The notes beneath the pieces were generated by a model. It saw nothing but the letters and a program-made list of their open reading frames with translations. It was not told the origin of the DNA and made no database searches. Below, one piece after another: positions 20,208 through 29,021 of a stretch of 64,000 nucleotides of DNA. A program made the position numbers and the translations under genes. How positions within the stretch are numbered: position 1 is the first letter of the stretch; each line of letters starts with the position of its first letter. Origin of the DNA: Rhizopus arrhizus (lineage: Eukaryota; Mucoromycota; Mucoromycetes; Mucorales; Rhizopodaceae); contig JAKZZE010000008.1 of the NCBI GenBank assembly GCA_024220505.1, positions 1,054,001 through 1,118,000 of the forward strand, written 5' to 3'.

Positions 20208-20913
20208 TGACAGTTGCTAATATGTATGTTATGTCTAGTTTCGCTATACGGTGAAGTGATAACAGAAACCAATTAATAGAAGACTGTAAAGACTATTAAT
20301 GTACAATAACAACAAAGTTAACAATATAAACTAGTTCTTGACTTCAATTGCTTGAACGTGCAAAAAGAATTTACTCGGCACCCAAAATTAATTTTAGCGG
20401 GAAGAAAGCCTTTTGTTTATTACTTTACAACAATAGATACTTTGGAATAACATATTAATATAAAGGTAATTGGGGAAAATATACAATTGTAAAGAGGATT
20501 ATGGTGATTTTTGATAAATAAAGTATATGATGTATCAATTGAGTATTCGTCTTCATGTTGATTTTAATGGTGTTCTTTTCTGTTTAGTGTGCTGGCACAT
20601 TGGGTGAATAATGCGTCCAGAGATCGTCTTCTTGATGTATCCTATGAGGGATAGAAAATAATAGGTAAGAAAAATAATGTCGGCCAATTGTGACGTGTGT
20701 CTTTTCAATTCCCGATGCGGTGAAGCTGATTATTTTCCTTTCCCCTTATTTTCTTTTACATTTTCTTCAATAACGTCTGTTAGAGTTATCCAACCACACC
20801 GAAAAGCATACCATTCGAATCGCCATGAAAAGGAGTATCTTTTGAATACAAAATAAGCTTTAAAAATCAAAAAGGAATCAAAGGCGATCATCGACCAAAA
20901 TCCGACTTCGTCA
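20208..20913 (-). repeat. G2 5' LTR
   Basis: 706-bp LTR pairing with that at 14228. Its outer edge is followed by AAAC, the 4-bp duplication, then seven bases and the tRNA gene. Confidence 0.92.
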
Positions 20914-20924
20914 AAACGAAAAAA

Positions 20925-20996
20925 GGTCCTATAGTGTAATGGTTATCATATCGGTCTTTGAATCCGGTGATCCGAGTTCGATTCTCGGTGGGACCT
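20925..20996 (+). tRNA. tRNA-Gln (anticodon TTG)
   Basis: 72-nt tRNA gene starting GGTCCTATAG. The acceptor arms GGTCCTA and TGGGACC pair over seven positions, with T as the discriminator base. A-box-like TAGTGTAATGG and B-box GGTTCGATTC-type (GAGTTCGATTCTC) sequences are visible, and the T-arm pairs. The anticodon loop CTTTGAA gives TTG, reading glutamine CAA codons. The inner pair of the anticodon stem is a T-T mismatch (31-39), which could be natural or a sign of decay. The nearest T run (GTTTTT) lies about 50 nt downstream. Gypsy elements sit 11 bp upstream and an LTR nest begins 107 bp downstream. It is the only host gene I can support in the window. Confidence 0.88.
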
Positions 20997-21103
20997 GTTG
21001 TAGCACCTTCTCATGAAGGTATTAGCTCCGAAGCTTTGTACAAGCTTTAGTTTTTGACGTTTTGTTGTGACGCTGTCGTATATTTTATTCTCATTTTGGA
21101 TGG
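20997..21103. other. tRNA 3' flank (host sequence)
   Basis: 107 bp between the tRNA and the H3 LTR, with a hairpin-like CACCTTCTCATGAAGGT and a T5 run at about 21050 that may end Pol III transcription. It resumes at 44982 across the nest. Confidence 0.5.
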
Positions 21104-21135
21104 TGTTGTAACAAAGATTACAACATTAACACCAG
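21104..21135 (+). repeat. H3 solo LTR, left part
   Basis: First 32 bp (TGTTGTAACAAAG...) of an LTR that continues at 44412. ATGG flanks it at 21100-21103 and 44982-44985, a 4-bp duplication. H2 is inserted after CCAG at 21132-21135. Confidence 0.75.
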
Positions 21136-21210
21136 TGTAACGAAAATGGTAATAAGGATACACAGAGATTAGCCGAGTCAAGTCAGAAAGATAAAAAAAA
21201 TTAAAAATAT
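21136..21210 (+). repeat. H2 5' LTR, segment 1
   Basis: Begins TGTAACGAAAATGG and matches the start of the 3' LTR at 43924. Cut by H1 at ATAT. Confidence 0.85.
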
Positions 21211-21679
21211 TGTGACGAAAACGGCAATCGGGTCGTACAAATCCCTTCCGATGCAAGTCGTTTTGGCGACTTGAGTCAACAAAATGACTTGAGTCGTTAG
21301 ACCGAAAACTTTCGGTTAAAGGAAAAATTAATCCAACAAGGAGAATCAAGGCAACAAATTTTATATAAATATCCAACAAACCCTTTTTTATTTTTATTCT
21401 TATTCTTATCAATATCAATAAAAGAATCACTTATATCTTATATTCAGACTCTTCATTGAGCTCTTTGAACCCCTTTTTATATTATCTTTTTATTTTACAA
21501 CACACTTTTTATCGATCTTAACAAACAAGATCTGGTGGTCACTACCTATATCAAGCTTTCGCTTAAACTTTATATCAAGAATAACAAGTTTCTCTTACGA
21601 AACACTTCAAACAACAACTAAATACATCAAATCTACTCTATAACCTTATACTCAAATCACAAGTACCTACTAAGTAACA
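21211..21679 (+). repeat. H1 5' LTR
   Basis: 469 bp, TGTGACGAAAACGG to AAGTAACA. Contains a TATA-like TTATATAAATATCC at about 21360, an AATAAAAG signal near 21420, and TGGTGGTCACTAC at 21533-21545, a copy of the primer binding site that follows the LTR. Confidence 0.92.
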
Positions 21680-21681
21680 TT

Positions 21682-21697
21682 TGGTGGTCACTACGAG
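21682..21697 (+). promoter_or_regulatory. H1 primer binding site
   Basis: TGGTGGTCACTACGAG, two bases after the LTR. The TGG start suits a tRNA CCA end; the tRNA was not identified. The same sequence follows the H2 5' LTR at 30964. Confidence 0.65.
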
Positions 21698-21851
21698 GGA
21701 ACAAATCAACAAATTACAAACATTATTAACAAGCAATTGGAAAAATCTATCAAATTAAAACAAATCGTCAAGAAAACTATCAAAACTCTACTTCAAGAAC
21801 TACAGAACAACCTTAAACAAAAAAATATTATCAAATTTACCTGGAACTAAA

Positions 21852-22946
21852 ATGGCTTATATAAACGGACACATCGCGTTGGCAAATGCTAACATGAACG
21901 CAAGTTATCGACCTACTTTAATTGATTTCCATGGCTATGAAGGAGAAGACTTCCGTCACTTTTTAGAAAACTTGGAATCTTATTTTGCTATTAACAACAT
22001 TACTCAAGAACCACGCAAGCTTACTATCCTCAAGACACAACTAAGAGGAGCCGCTAAGGTTTACTATGAGAAAGAAATACTCAAAAGAATACCTGGAATC
22101 AACTACGAACAAGCCGTAGACCTCTTGAAAAATTATTACATAACACCAGAATTGATACAAAGCTACGAGCTAGAATTTAATGAAATGTACCAAGGCGAGC
22201 AAGAGCACCCTCAGATATTCTTAGCCAGATTGAAAGAAGCTGCTGACCTTGCTAATATAACTAATGATGCAGTCATCGAAAGTCGATTTCGTGCAGGTCT
22301 CTTACGAGAAATTAAACAATTCTGCATACAAAGTAGCTCTAAAAACTTACAAGATTGGATCAACCACGCTGAAGGATGGTGGAATGCAAACAGACCTCGC
22401 AAGACTGCTATGGTCGACAACCCATTCATACCTAGAAACGCTAATCAGGCACTCATCTATCAGAATGACCATTTGCATCATCAACATCATCTACCTAACA
22501 ATCACAACATTGATTTAGTCGACTCAAATGAACATGCCATGCCAGCTTTAGCACTCAACCAAGTTCATTATAACAATACTCTTGGTACAAATCAACTAGT
22601 AACCATGGACACTTCAAGAAACCGTAATCACTCACGTCATGTACAAGTCAATGGATATTATAACAACAGTGAAAATCAACAGCAGGATCTTATTAGACTT
22701 ATTCAACAAACTATTCGTCAAGAACTCAACAACCAACAGAATCATCTACAACCCAATAGGAATAGTAGGAATAATAGGTATAATAATAATAATTACAATA
22801 ATAATAGGATTGGAGAATATGGAAACTACGATAACAATGGACGATACAAGAACTCCAACAATAACTATAACTCGAATCAAAGGAGAAGCTACGATCAACC
22901 AATGAATCAAGATCAACGTCAGCCAAACAATCAGTCAAAAAACTAA
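21852..22946 (+). CDS. H1 Gag (no zinc knuckle)
   Basis: 364-aa Gag. Residues about 20-190 have the retrotransposon gag pattern (LRGAAKVYYEKEI, PQIFLARLKEAADLA, LQDWINHAEGWW). Instead of a CCHC knuckle the C-terminal half is rich in Asn, Gln, Arg and Tyr, which may bind RNA as a disordered tail. The start is the ATG after ACTAAA, and the first 50 codons are nearly identical to H2. The end holds A AAA AAC directly before the TAA stop. The ORF is intact and is the first of the genome-length transcript. Confidence 0.9.
   Translation: MAYINGHIALANANMNASYRPTLIDFHGYEGEDFRHFLENLESYFAINNITQEPRKLTILKTQLRGAAKVYYEKEILKRIPGINYEQAVDLLKNYYITPELIQSYELEFNEMYQGEQEHPQIFLARLKEAADLANITNDAVIESRFRAGLLREIKQFCIQSSSKNLQDWINHAEGWWNANRPRKTAMVDNPFIPRNANQALIYQNDHLHHQHHLPNNHNIDLVDSNEHAMPALALNQVHYNNTLGTNQLVTMDTSRNRNHSRHVQVNGYYNNSENQQQDLIRLIQQTIRQELNNQQNHLQPNRNSRNNRYNNNNYNNNRIGEYGNYDNNGRYKNSNNNYNSNQRRSYDQPMNQDQRQPNNQSKN
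22937..22943 (+). promoter_or_regulatory. H1 gag-pol -1 frameshift site (predicted)
   Basis: The gag codons read TCA AAA AAC TAA. The heptamer A AAA AAC is a classical -1 slippery site and sits right before the stop. A one-base slip continues CTA AAT GGG into the pol frame, which stays open through the protease. Identical heptamer in H2 at 32238-32244. Confidence 0.75.
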
Positions 22947-25900
22947 ATGGGTCAGTTGCTTTTGAAAATACACGAAAGAATGGTCAACTGAACACCCAAA
23001 ACAATACAAAATCCATTGATAACAACCAACAACAACATCAGCTCAACGCAATCATCTCTGATAAAGAACATAAACATAAACAAAAAGATCTATATGCAGC
23101 AGTCAGACCAGAACGGCCTCCTGAAGTGGTTACTACTGCGCCTTACCCAAATAATAGACCTACCAACAAGGATAAAGGAAAACAAAAAGCAAATCCAATT
23201 ATTACCAAAAAGATGACGACACGGAGCCATATCGAAGAAATAAATAATCCAGTACAACCCCAACAAGTCAAAGACTCACGAACCGAAGCGATGGATACTG
23301 ATATGCCAATTCAAGACAAACCTACTAAGCCCAAAGCTTCAAGGTCTAGAAGAACAGAACCAGATATCAAATACGACATAGTCTCTGATGTGTTAAAACA
23401 AAAAGCCAATATTGAAATAGGAGACTTAATCACAGTAGCACCAACATTACGCAGAAAGCTAGTCGTTGGATGCAAACCAAAAAGAAAGTTGGTACAAGGA
23501 CAGATGAATCAAACAATGGCCATCATAGAGGATGAAGAATTAAATACTACGGCAGCATACTCAATTGTAGGCATCGGAAATAAAAACATCAAAGCCTTAG
23601 TGGATTGTGGTGCTTCAAAAGCATGTATTTCAAAACCTCTAGCGGACGCACTTGATTTGGAAATCGACGCAGCATCAGAAAACATATTTACTCTTGGAAA
23701 TGGCACAAAGCAAACCGCATTAGGCATCATATACGATGTTCCAATAGAAGTCACTGAAGATCTGATTATACCATGCAACCTGGAAGTATTACCATCATGT
23801 CCATCACATCTCATACTAGGAAATAATTGGCTAAATCGTGCAAAAGCTAGGATAGACTTCAATAGTTCCTCATTGAAAGTCAAGTACAAAAGTCAAAAAG
23901 CAGAAATACCTATACACTTTATACGAAGAAGCACTCCTATACCCAAAGTAAAAGCTTTTCATCAAGATTATCAACATCCTATAAGCCTTACAAATTCCAA
24001 CATAACTAAACACGTACACTTTGAAGATGACGAATCTGAAGACAGTTACTCAGCAGACACAGAGGAAGAAAGTACATCAGAAGATGAAGGATCTAGTGAA
24101 GAGAATGATGAAATGGAAGTAGCAACCCTAGAAAAAGACTATGACAATGAATCATTACAAGTTTTGGAAAATGACAAAAATAATGAAGTAATTATTACCA
24201 ATCTTCAAGGAATATATTCTATCAAAGCAACAGCCGTAGGATTAATGATACAAGCACATTCATCAAAACACCTTCAATTGGATAAGCCCAAGAATGAATT
24301 TCAAGACATTGTATACAACTTTGAAATCACTCACCCAAAGCTAACACAGTCTTCAGGATATTTTGATCAATCGTCGACATGTATAGTCAACAAAAAATCA
24401 ATAGATATACATATATACAATCGCACCAAAGACGATATATTTATAGAACCAGGAAAAGAGATTGGTCTATTAGAAATCTGTGATTTAAACAAAGATACAT
24501 TGATCAGTGCCTATGATATAAACAATCAATCAACATTATGTACCTTGGAACAAGACTATTCAAAACACGACTCTAAGGAGGATTTTCAAGACACCTTGGA
24601 ACCTCAATTATCAGTCAATTTGGAAATAGGAGACATAAAGAAGTCGATAAAAGAAGAGTTAATGAAATTACTCCACAGATATAAGCATATTTTGATTGGA
24701 ACAACGACACTATTGGGAAAACAAAATTAATTAGTCACAAGATAATATTGGAAGAAGATACCTTGCCAATCAGTCACCGTCCATACAGAATCAGCCCTTT
24801 AGAATCAGAACATCTACAGAAAGAGTTAGAGAAATATTGCAAACTCGGGGTTATATCGCCATCAAATAGTCCGTGGGCAGCACCTGTCATCTTAGTGAAA
24901 AAGAAAAACGGAGATTACCGAATGGTTATCGATTATAGAAAGCTCAATGCAAAAACAAAGAAAGACTCCTACCCATTACCTAGAATAGACGATCTATTGG
25001 ATACGTTAGGAAAAGACAAAATATTTTCAGCACTCGACATGAGATCTGGATTTCATCAAGTTCCTTTAGAAGAAGCTAGCAAAGATTTTACCGCGTTTAC
25101 TACCAAATATGGCACCTACCACTACAACACTCTACCTATGGGGCTAGTTAATTCACCAGCCACGTTTCAACGCCTAATAGACTTATGTTTCGCCCTCTAA
25201 TCAATAAGTGTCTCGTAGCCTATATCGACGACCTCAACGTATATTCTTTTAGCGAACAAGAACACTTAATCCATTTAGAACAAGTATTCAAATGTATAGA
25301 AGTGGCCAATCTCAAGCTAAACCCTGAAAAATGCTTCTTTTTCAAGGACCACTTGAAATTCCTCGGATATATTGTCACTAGTGAAGGCATACAAACAGAT
25401 CCAGATAAAATCAAGAAAATTGTTGAGTATCCAATACCAACAACAACTACACAAGTCAGATCGTTCTTAGGAATAGCATCTTATTACAGAAGGTTTATCA
25501 AAGACTTTGCAGCTATTGCAAGGCCATTACATGATCAAACAAAAACTAAAAAGAAAATCCCATGGACAGAAGCCGCAACCAAGTCATTTGAAACACTCAA
25601 GCAATTATTAACAACTGCACCCGTCTTGGCAAGACCGGATTTCAACAAAAATTTTATCCTAGTTACAGACGCCTCAAAGTTAGGACTAGGATGTGTCTTA
25701 ACTCAACTCGACAATGATGGAAAAGAACATCCTATTATATTTGCAAGTCGTGGGCTCAAACCAAACGAAGTCAACTATGCCCCCACAAAATTAGAATGTT
25801 TAGCAGTTGTTTGGGCAGTGAAGTTATTTAGACCCTACATACTAGGAAAGAAATTCATGATCATAACAGATCACTCAGCTTTAACCGGATTACTTAAAAC

Positions 25901-26024
25901 ACCTAATCCAACTGGAATCATTGCCCGATGGATTGTCACATTATCAGAATACGACTTTGAAATTAAATATAGACCTGGACGTGTCAACGAAAGTGCAGAT
26001 TTCCTGTCAAGACTTGGATATTAA
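22943..26024 (+). pseudogene. H1 Pol: protease, RT, RNase H with two frameshifts
   Basis: Read from the -1 frameshift. The protease motif is LVDCGAS at about 23607-23627, with Cys where DTG/DSG is usual; H2 has DSG. The RT has VIDYRKLN, LDMRSGFHQV, LPMGLVNSPATFQ and the catalytic YIDD (about 25220). RNase H has VTDASKLGLGCV and ITDHSALTG, and the frame ends LSRLGY. Compared with H2, one T is missing at about 24690-24694, before the RT, and one C at about 25188-25192, just before the YIDD region. Otherwise the frame is open. No integrase is fused; it follows as a separate ORF. Confidence 0.9.
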
Positions 26025-26337
26025 TCAACTACATGGAGGATGGGAGGGTAGATGATACATAAACTCAAGAAAAATCCAAAAACAACACAAAATCCACAAA
26101 AAAAAAAAAAAAAAATATATCACATTATCAACTACATGGAGGCTGGGAGGGGAAGTTGAAACAAAAACACACAAAAAACACCAAAAACAGTAGAAAATTA
26201 CAAAAATCATAAGAGGAGGAAGGTCGGCCTAAGAAAAAACAAAGACTAGCTCAAGTGAAACACACAGAAATACGAAACAGAAAACATAAAAACAGACTCA
26301 GAAATAGCAACATACCAAATACCGTATATTATCAAAA
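26025..26337 (+). other. H1 pol-integrase spacer with paired purine motif
   Basis: 313 bp without an ORF. It contains two copies of a motif ATCAACTACATGGAGG(A/C)TGGGAGGG, at 26024-26048 and 26128-26153, and a further purine block AAGAGGAGGAAGG near 26210. H2 has the same pair in its spacer. The purine tracts could prime internal plus-strand synthesis or act in expression of integrase; both are inference. Confidence 0.55.
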
Positions 26338-27684
26338 ATGGAACAAGAGCAAATTGATCTCGTGAAGCAATATCTACAAAAACTGAAACTTCCAGAAGGC
26401 ATCACGCCCAAACAAAAGATATACTTACAAAAGAAGGCTCATTGTTATACTATATACAAGGATACACTGTATAGATATAATACTGACAATGGCATTATTC
26501 GCAAAGTATTAAACAAGCAAGAAGCAGAAGAAATTATGTATTCTTATCATCAGCACCCTCTTGGCGGGCACTTAGCATACAACAATACCCTTCACAAAAT
26601 AGCATCACGTTACTACTGGGATAACATGACTAAGGATATCATGGAATACGTGAAGAAGTGTCACAGATGTCAGAAATATGGGAAAAAGTCATTGAAGGAA
26701 GAACTATACCCAGTAGCAGTATCAACAAAACCTTTCGATCGTATCGCTTTGGACGTTAAACATGTGCAAGCATCTCGAAGTGGAAATAGATATATAATTG
26801 CAGGAATCGATTACCTTACGAAATACGTTGAAGCACGACCCATACGATTTCAAACAGCTTCCGAAATAGCTTTGTTCTTATATGAAGAAATCATTTGCAG
26901 ACATGGATGTCCTACTATTATTGTCTCAGATAATGGCAAACCGTTTGTTAGCAAACTAATCCAGCAAGTATGCAGAAACTTCTCAATTATTCACAAAACC
27001 ACAACACCTTATAATCCACAGAGTAACGGACTGATAGAAAGATTCAACAAAACTCTAGGACAAATTCTACAAAAACGAACCAAAGAGGAGAAGGATGACT
27101 GGGATTTGTACTTACCAGCCACCCTCTTTGCCTATCGAACGATTAAACAAGAATCTACGAAAAGTACACCATTCTTCTTGATGTATGGTTATGAACCAAA
27201 AACACCATTTGATTTGGATCATCATATATACGAAAGGAGTTCACCAAAATTTGATGCAATCTTACGACATAGAACGGTACATCAAATACACAATCTCAAT
27301 AAAATCAGAGAATCCGCTGTACAAAATATTCAACGTGTTCAAGAATCACAAAAGAAGCAAATTGAAAACAAGATACTTGATGAGCGTAAAGAACTGAAGC
27401 CGCCATTCAAATTAGGTGATATAGTCCTTATCTATCGAGACTATCTGACAACATCATGGTCGGCAAAGTTGCAAGACAAATGGGAAGGACCATATGTGAT
27501 ACAGCATATACTTGGAAAGGGAACATATCACATTAAGAGTATGGATCCACATGATACCAAACTGAAAAGAATACATGGGAATAGGATGAAACCATACTTG
27601 TTACCGAAGGTTCAATGGTGCCAAGAAAATGAAAGGAACATCATGACCAATCTTGATGAACAAACAAATGAATTGTTTCAGTAG
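26338..27684 (+). CDS. H1 integrase (separate ORF)
   Basis: 448-aa integrase. The HHCC site is at H73, H78, C108 and C111; the core has D139 (ALDVKHV), D198 (SDNGKPF) and E234 (NGLIERFN), a D-x35-E spacing. A GPY/F motif (KWEGPYVIQ) is near residue 380, and there is no chromodomain. It starts at its own ATG, 313 bp after the pol stop. About 90 percent identical to the H2 integrase by eye. ORF3 follows after 113 bp. Confidence 0.93.
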   Translation: MEQEQIDLVKQYLQKLKLPEGITPKQKIYLQKKAHCYTIYKDTLYRYNTDNGIIRKVLNKQEAEEIMYSYHQHPLGGHLAYNNTLHKIASRYYWDNMTKDIMEYVKKCHRCQKYGKKSLKEELYPVAVSTKPFDRIALDVKHVQASRSGNRYIIAGIDYLTKYVEARPIRFQTASEIALFLYEEIICRHGCPTIIVSDNGKPFVSKLIQQVCRNFSIIHKTTTPYNPQSNGLIERFNKTLGQILQKRTKEEKDDWDLYLPATLFAYRTIKQESTKSTPFFLMYGYEPKTPFDLDHHIYERSSPKFDAILRHRTVHQIHNLNKIRESAVQNIQRVQESQKKQIENKILDERKELKPPFKLGDIVLIYRDYLTTSWSAKLQDKWEGPYVIQHILGKGTYHIKSMDPHDTKLKRIHGNRMKPYLLPKVQWCQENERNIMTNLDEQTNELFQ

Positions 27685-27797
27685 AAACAACTGATGACCA
27701 GATATTCACCCATAAACAACGAAAAGGATTTATCATATATATAAAGACAAAAAAATATATATATATATCAAATATTCAATACACACCAACTAAAATA

Positions 27798-28532
27798 ATG
27801 GACAAAACGAGCAAACAAGGCATTACCGATCCTATTGCTATGGGAGATGAAGTATTCTCAATGGACCTGGAAACATTTCTATTGCAAGTATACCAAGAAC
27901 AAGGTTACGAATCTACTTTGGCCTTCACCAAAGACTTTCTGCTTAAGTGGGAAGACTGTAACGTTGGACCGGAAAATCCTTTATATGAAATTGATGGTAT
28001 AAACAGAACTAGGGAAGAGTACGCTGTTTATATGGCAGACAACATCTCTGCAATGGCACGCGAAATAGGAAATGAAGTGAACCCTGACCAAACGGATAAT
28101 TGGGAAGAGCTAGACGATCAAGACTTCTTAGCCAAACTAGAAAGCCTCATTCAAAACCAATTTAGTCAATATACGGGCATTATACGAGAAATAGAAAGAT
28201 TGAAAGACCAAAAAGAGGCACTAAGTGATTTGTTCTCATCTAACGTATCAGCCTGGGCTCACTATAAATTCAAGAAACCGGCGGCAACACCTGATTCAGT
28301 AGCATTATACATGGCTGCCAAGCAAACTGTTTTAAGATCTATAGTACCTGGTTATGGTTTATATCGCAACCTGACAATGAAAGTCAAACAGATGGACCCT
28401 TGGACAAGAATCGAGGACGATTCTTCCCGTGGTGTGGGAATCTGTGACGAAAACGGCAATCGGGTCGTACAAATCCCTTCCGATGCAAGTCGTTTTGGCG
28501 ACTTGAGTCAACAAAATGACTTGAGTCGTTAG
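27798..28532 (+). CDS. H1 ORF3: conserved protein of unknown function
   Basis: 244-aa acidic protein that I do not recognise. It occupies the position where some Gypsy elements carry env, but I see no signal peptide, membrane segment or cysteine pattern of an envelope protein. The H2 counterpart is only about half identical, yet motifs are kept in order: EQGYE, CNVGP, TRE(E/D)YA, QYT..IREIE, WAH, KQT, PGY, DPWTRI and DSSRG.GIC.ENGN. The middle (about 110-150) may form a coiled coil. The last 29 codons lie inside the 3' LTR, which begins at 28443, so the reading frame and the LTR end constrain each other. Conservation between diverged copies suggests selection for the protein. Confidence 0.8.
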   Translation: MDKTSKQGITDPIAMGDEVFSMDLETFLLQVYQEQGYESTLAFTKDFLLKWEDCNVGPENPLYEIDGINRTREEYAVYMADNISAMAREIGNEVNPDQTDNWEELDDQDFLAKLESLIQNQFSQYTGIIREIERLKDQKEALSDLFSSNVSAWAHYKFKKPAATPDSVALYMAAKQTVLRSIVPGYGLYRNLTMKVKQMDPWTRIEDDSSRGVGICDENGNRVVQIPSDASRFGDLSQQNDLSR

Positions 28533-28911
28533 ACCGAAAACTTTCGGTTAAAGGAAAAATTAATCCAACAAGGAGAATCAAGGCAACAAATTTTATATAA
28601 ATATCCAACAAACCCTTTTTTATTTTTATTCTTATTCTTATCAATATCAATAAAAGAATCACTTATATCTTATATTCAGACTCTTCATTGAGCTCTTTGA
28701 ACCCCTTTTTATATTATCTTTTTATTTTACAACACACTTTTTATCGATCTTAACAAACAAGATCTGGTGGTCACTACCTATATCAAGCTTTCGCTTAAAC
28801 TTTATATCAAGAATAACAAGTTTCTCTTACGAAACACTTCAAACAACAACTAAATACATCAAATCTACTCTATAACCTTATACTCAAATCACAAGTACCT
28901 ACTAAGTAACA
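28443..28911 (+). repeat. H1 3' LTR
   Basis: 469 bp, appears identical to the 5' LTR. No long polypurine tract precedes it; the upstream bases GGTGTGGGAATC are coding in ORF3. Followed by ATAT. Confidence 0.92.
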
Positions 28912-29021
28912 ATATAAAAAATGTTAAAAAGATAAAAAAAGTTAAAAATATAAAAAAAGTCAAAAAAATAAGAAAAGCTAAAAAGAAAACAAAAAAAAAA
29001 AATATTATTCATATATATATA
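28912..29021 (+). repeat. H2 5' LTR, segment 2
   Basis: A-rich middle of the H2 5' LTR, matching the 3' LTR from about 43995. It has several near-repeats of the type AAAAA(T/A)GTTAAAAA. Cut by T2 at a TA. Confidence 0.8.

Larger units (their letters stand above)
14228..20913 (-). mobile_element. G2: Ty3/Gypsy retrotransposon, internally deleted
   Basis: Second copy of the G family, same orientation, directly adjacent to G1. LTRs are at 14228-14933 and 20208-20913, and AAAC flanks both sides (14224-14227 and 20914-20917), a 4-bp duplication. Gag is intact. Pol has lost its 3' third and integrase has a frameshift, so the copy is not autonomous. It ends 11 bp before the tRNA gene. Confidence 0.92.
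21211..28911 (+). mobile_element. H1: Ty3/Gypsy retrotransposon with 3' ORF
   Basis: 7.7-kb plus-strand element inside the 5' LTR of H2. The 469-bp LTRs (21211-21679, 28443-28911) appear identical and are flanked by ATAT on both sides, a 4-bp duplication. Order is gag, pol, spacer, integrase, extra 3' ORF. Pol carries two single-base deletions. Apparent identity of the LTRs means the insertion is recent, so the defects are young, were copied with help in trans, or are sequence errors. Confidence 0.92.

Noticed and set aside
27798..28532. ORF3 as a retroviral envelope gene
   Set aside because: No signal peptide, membrane segment or cysteine pattern, and the protein is acidic and probably soluble.
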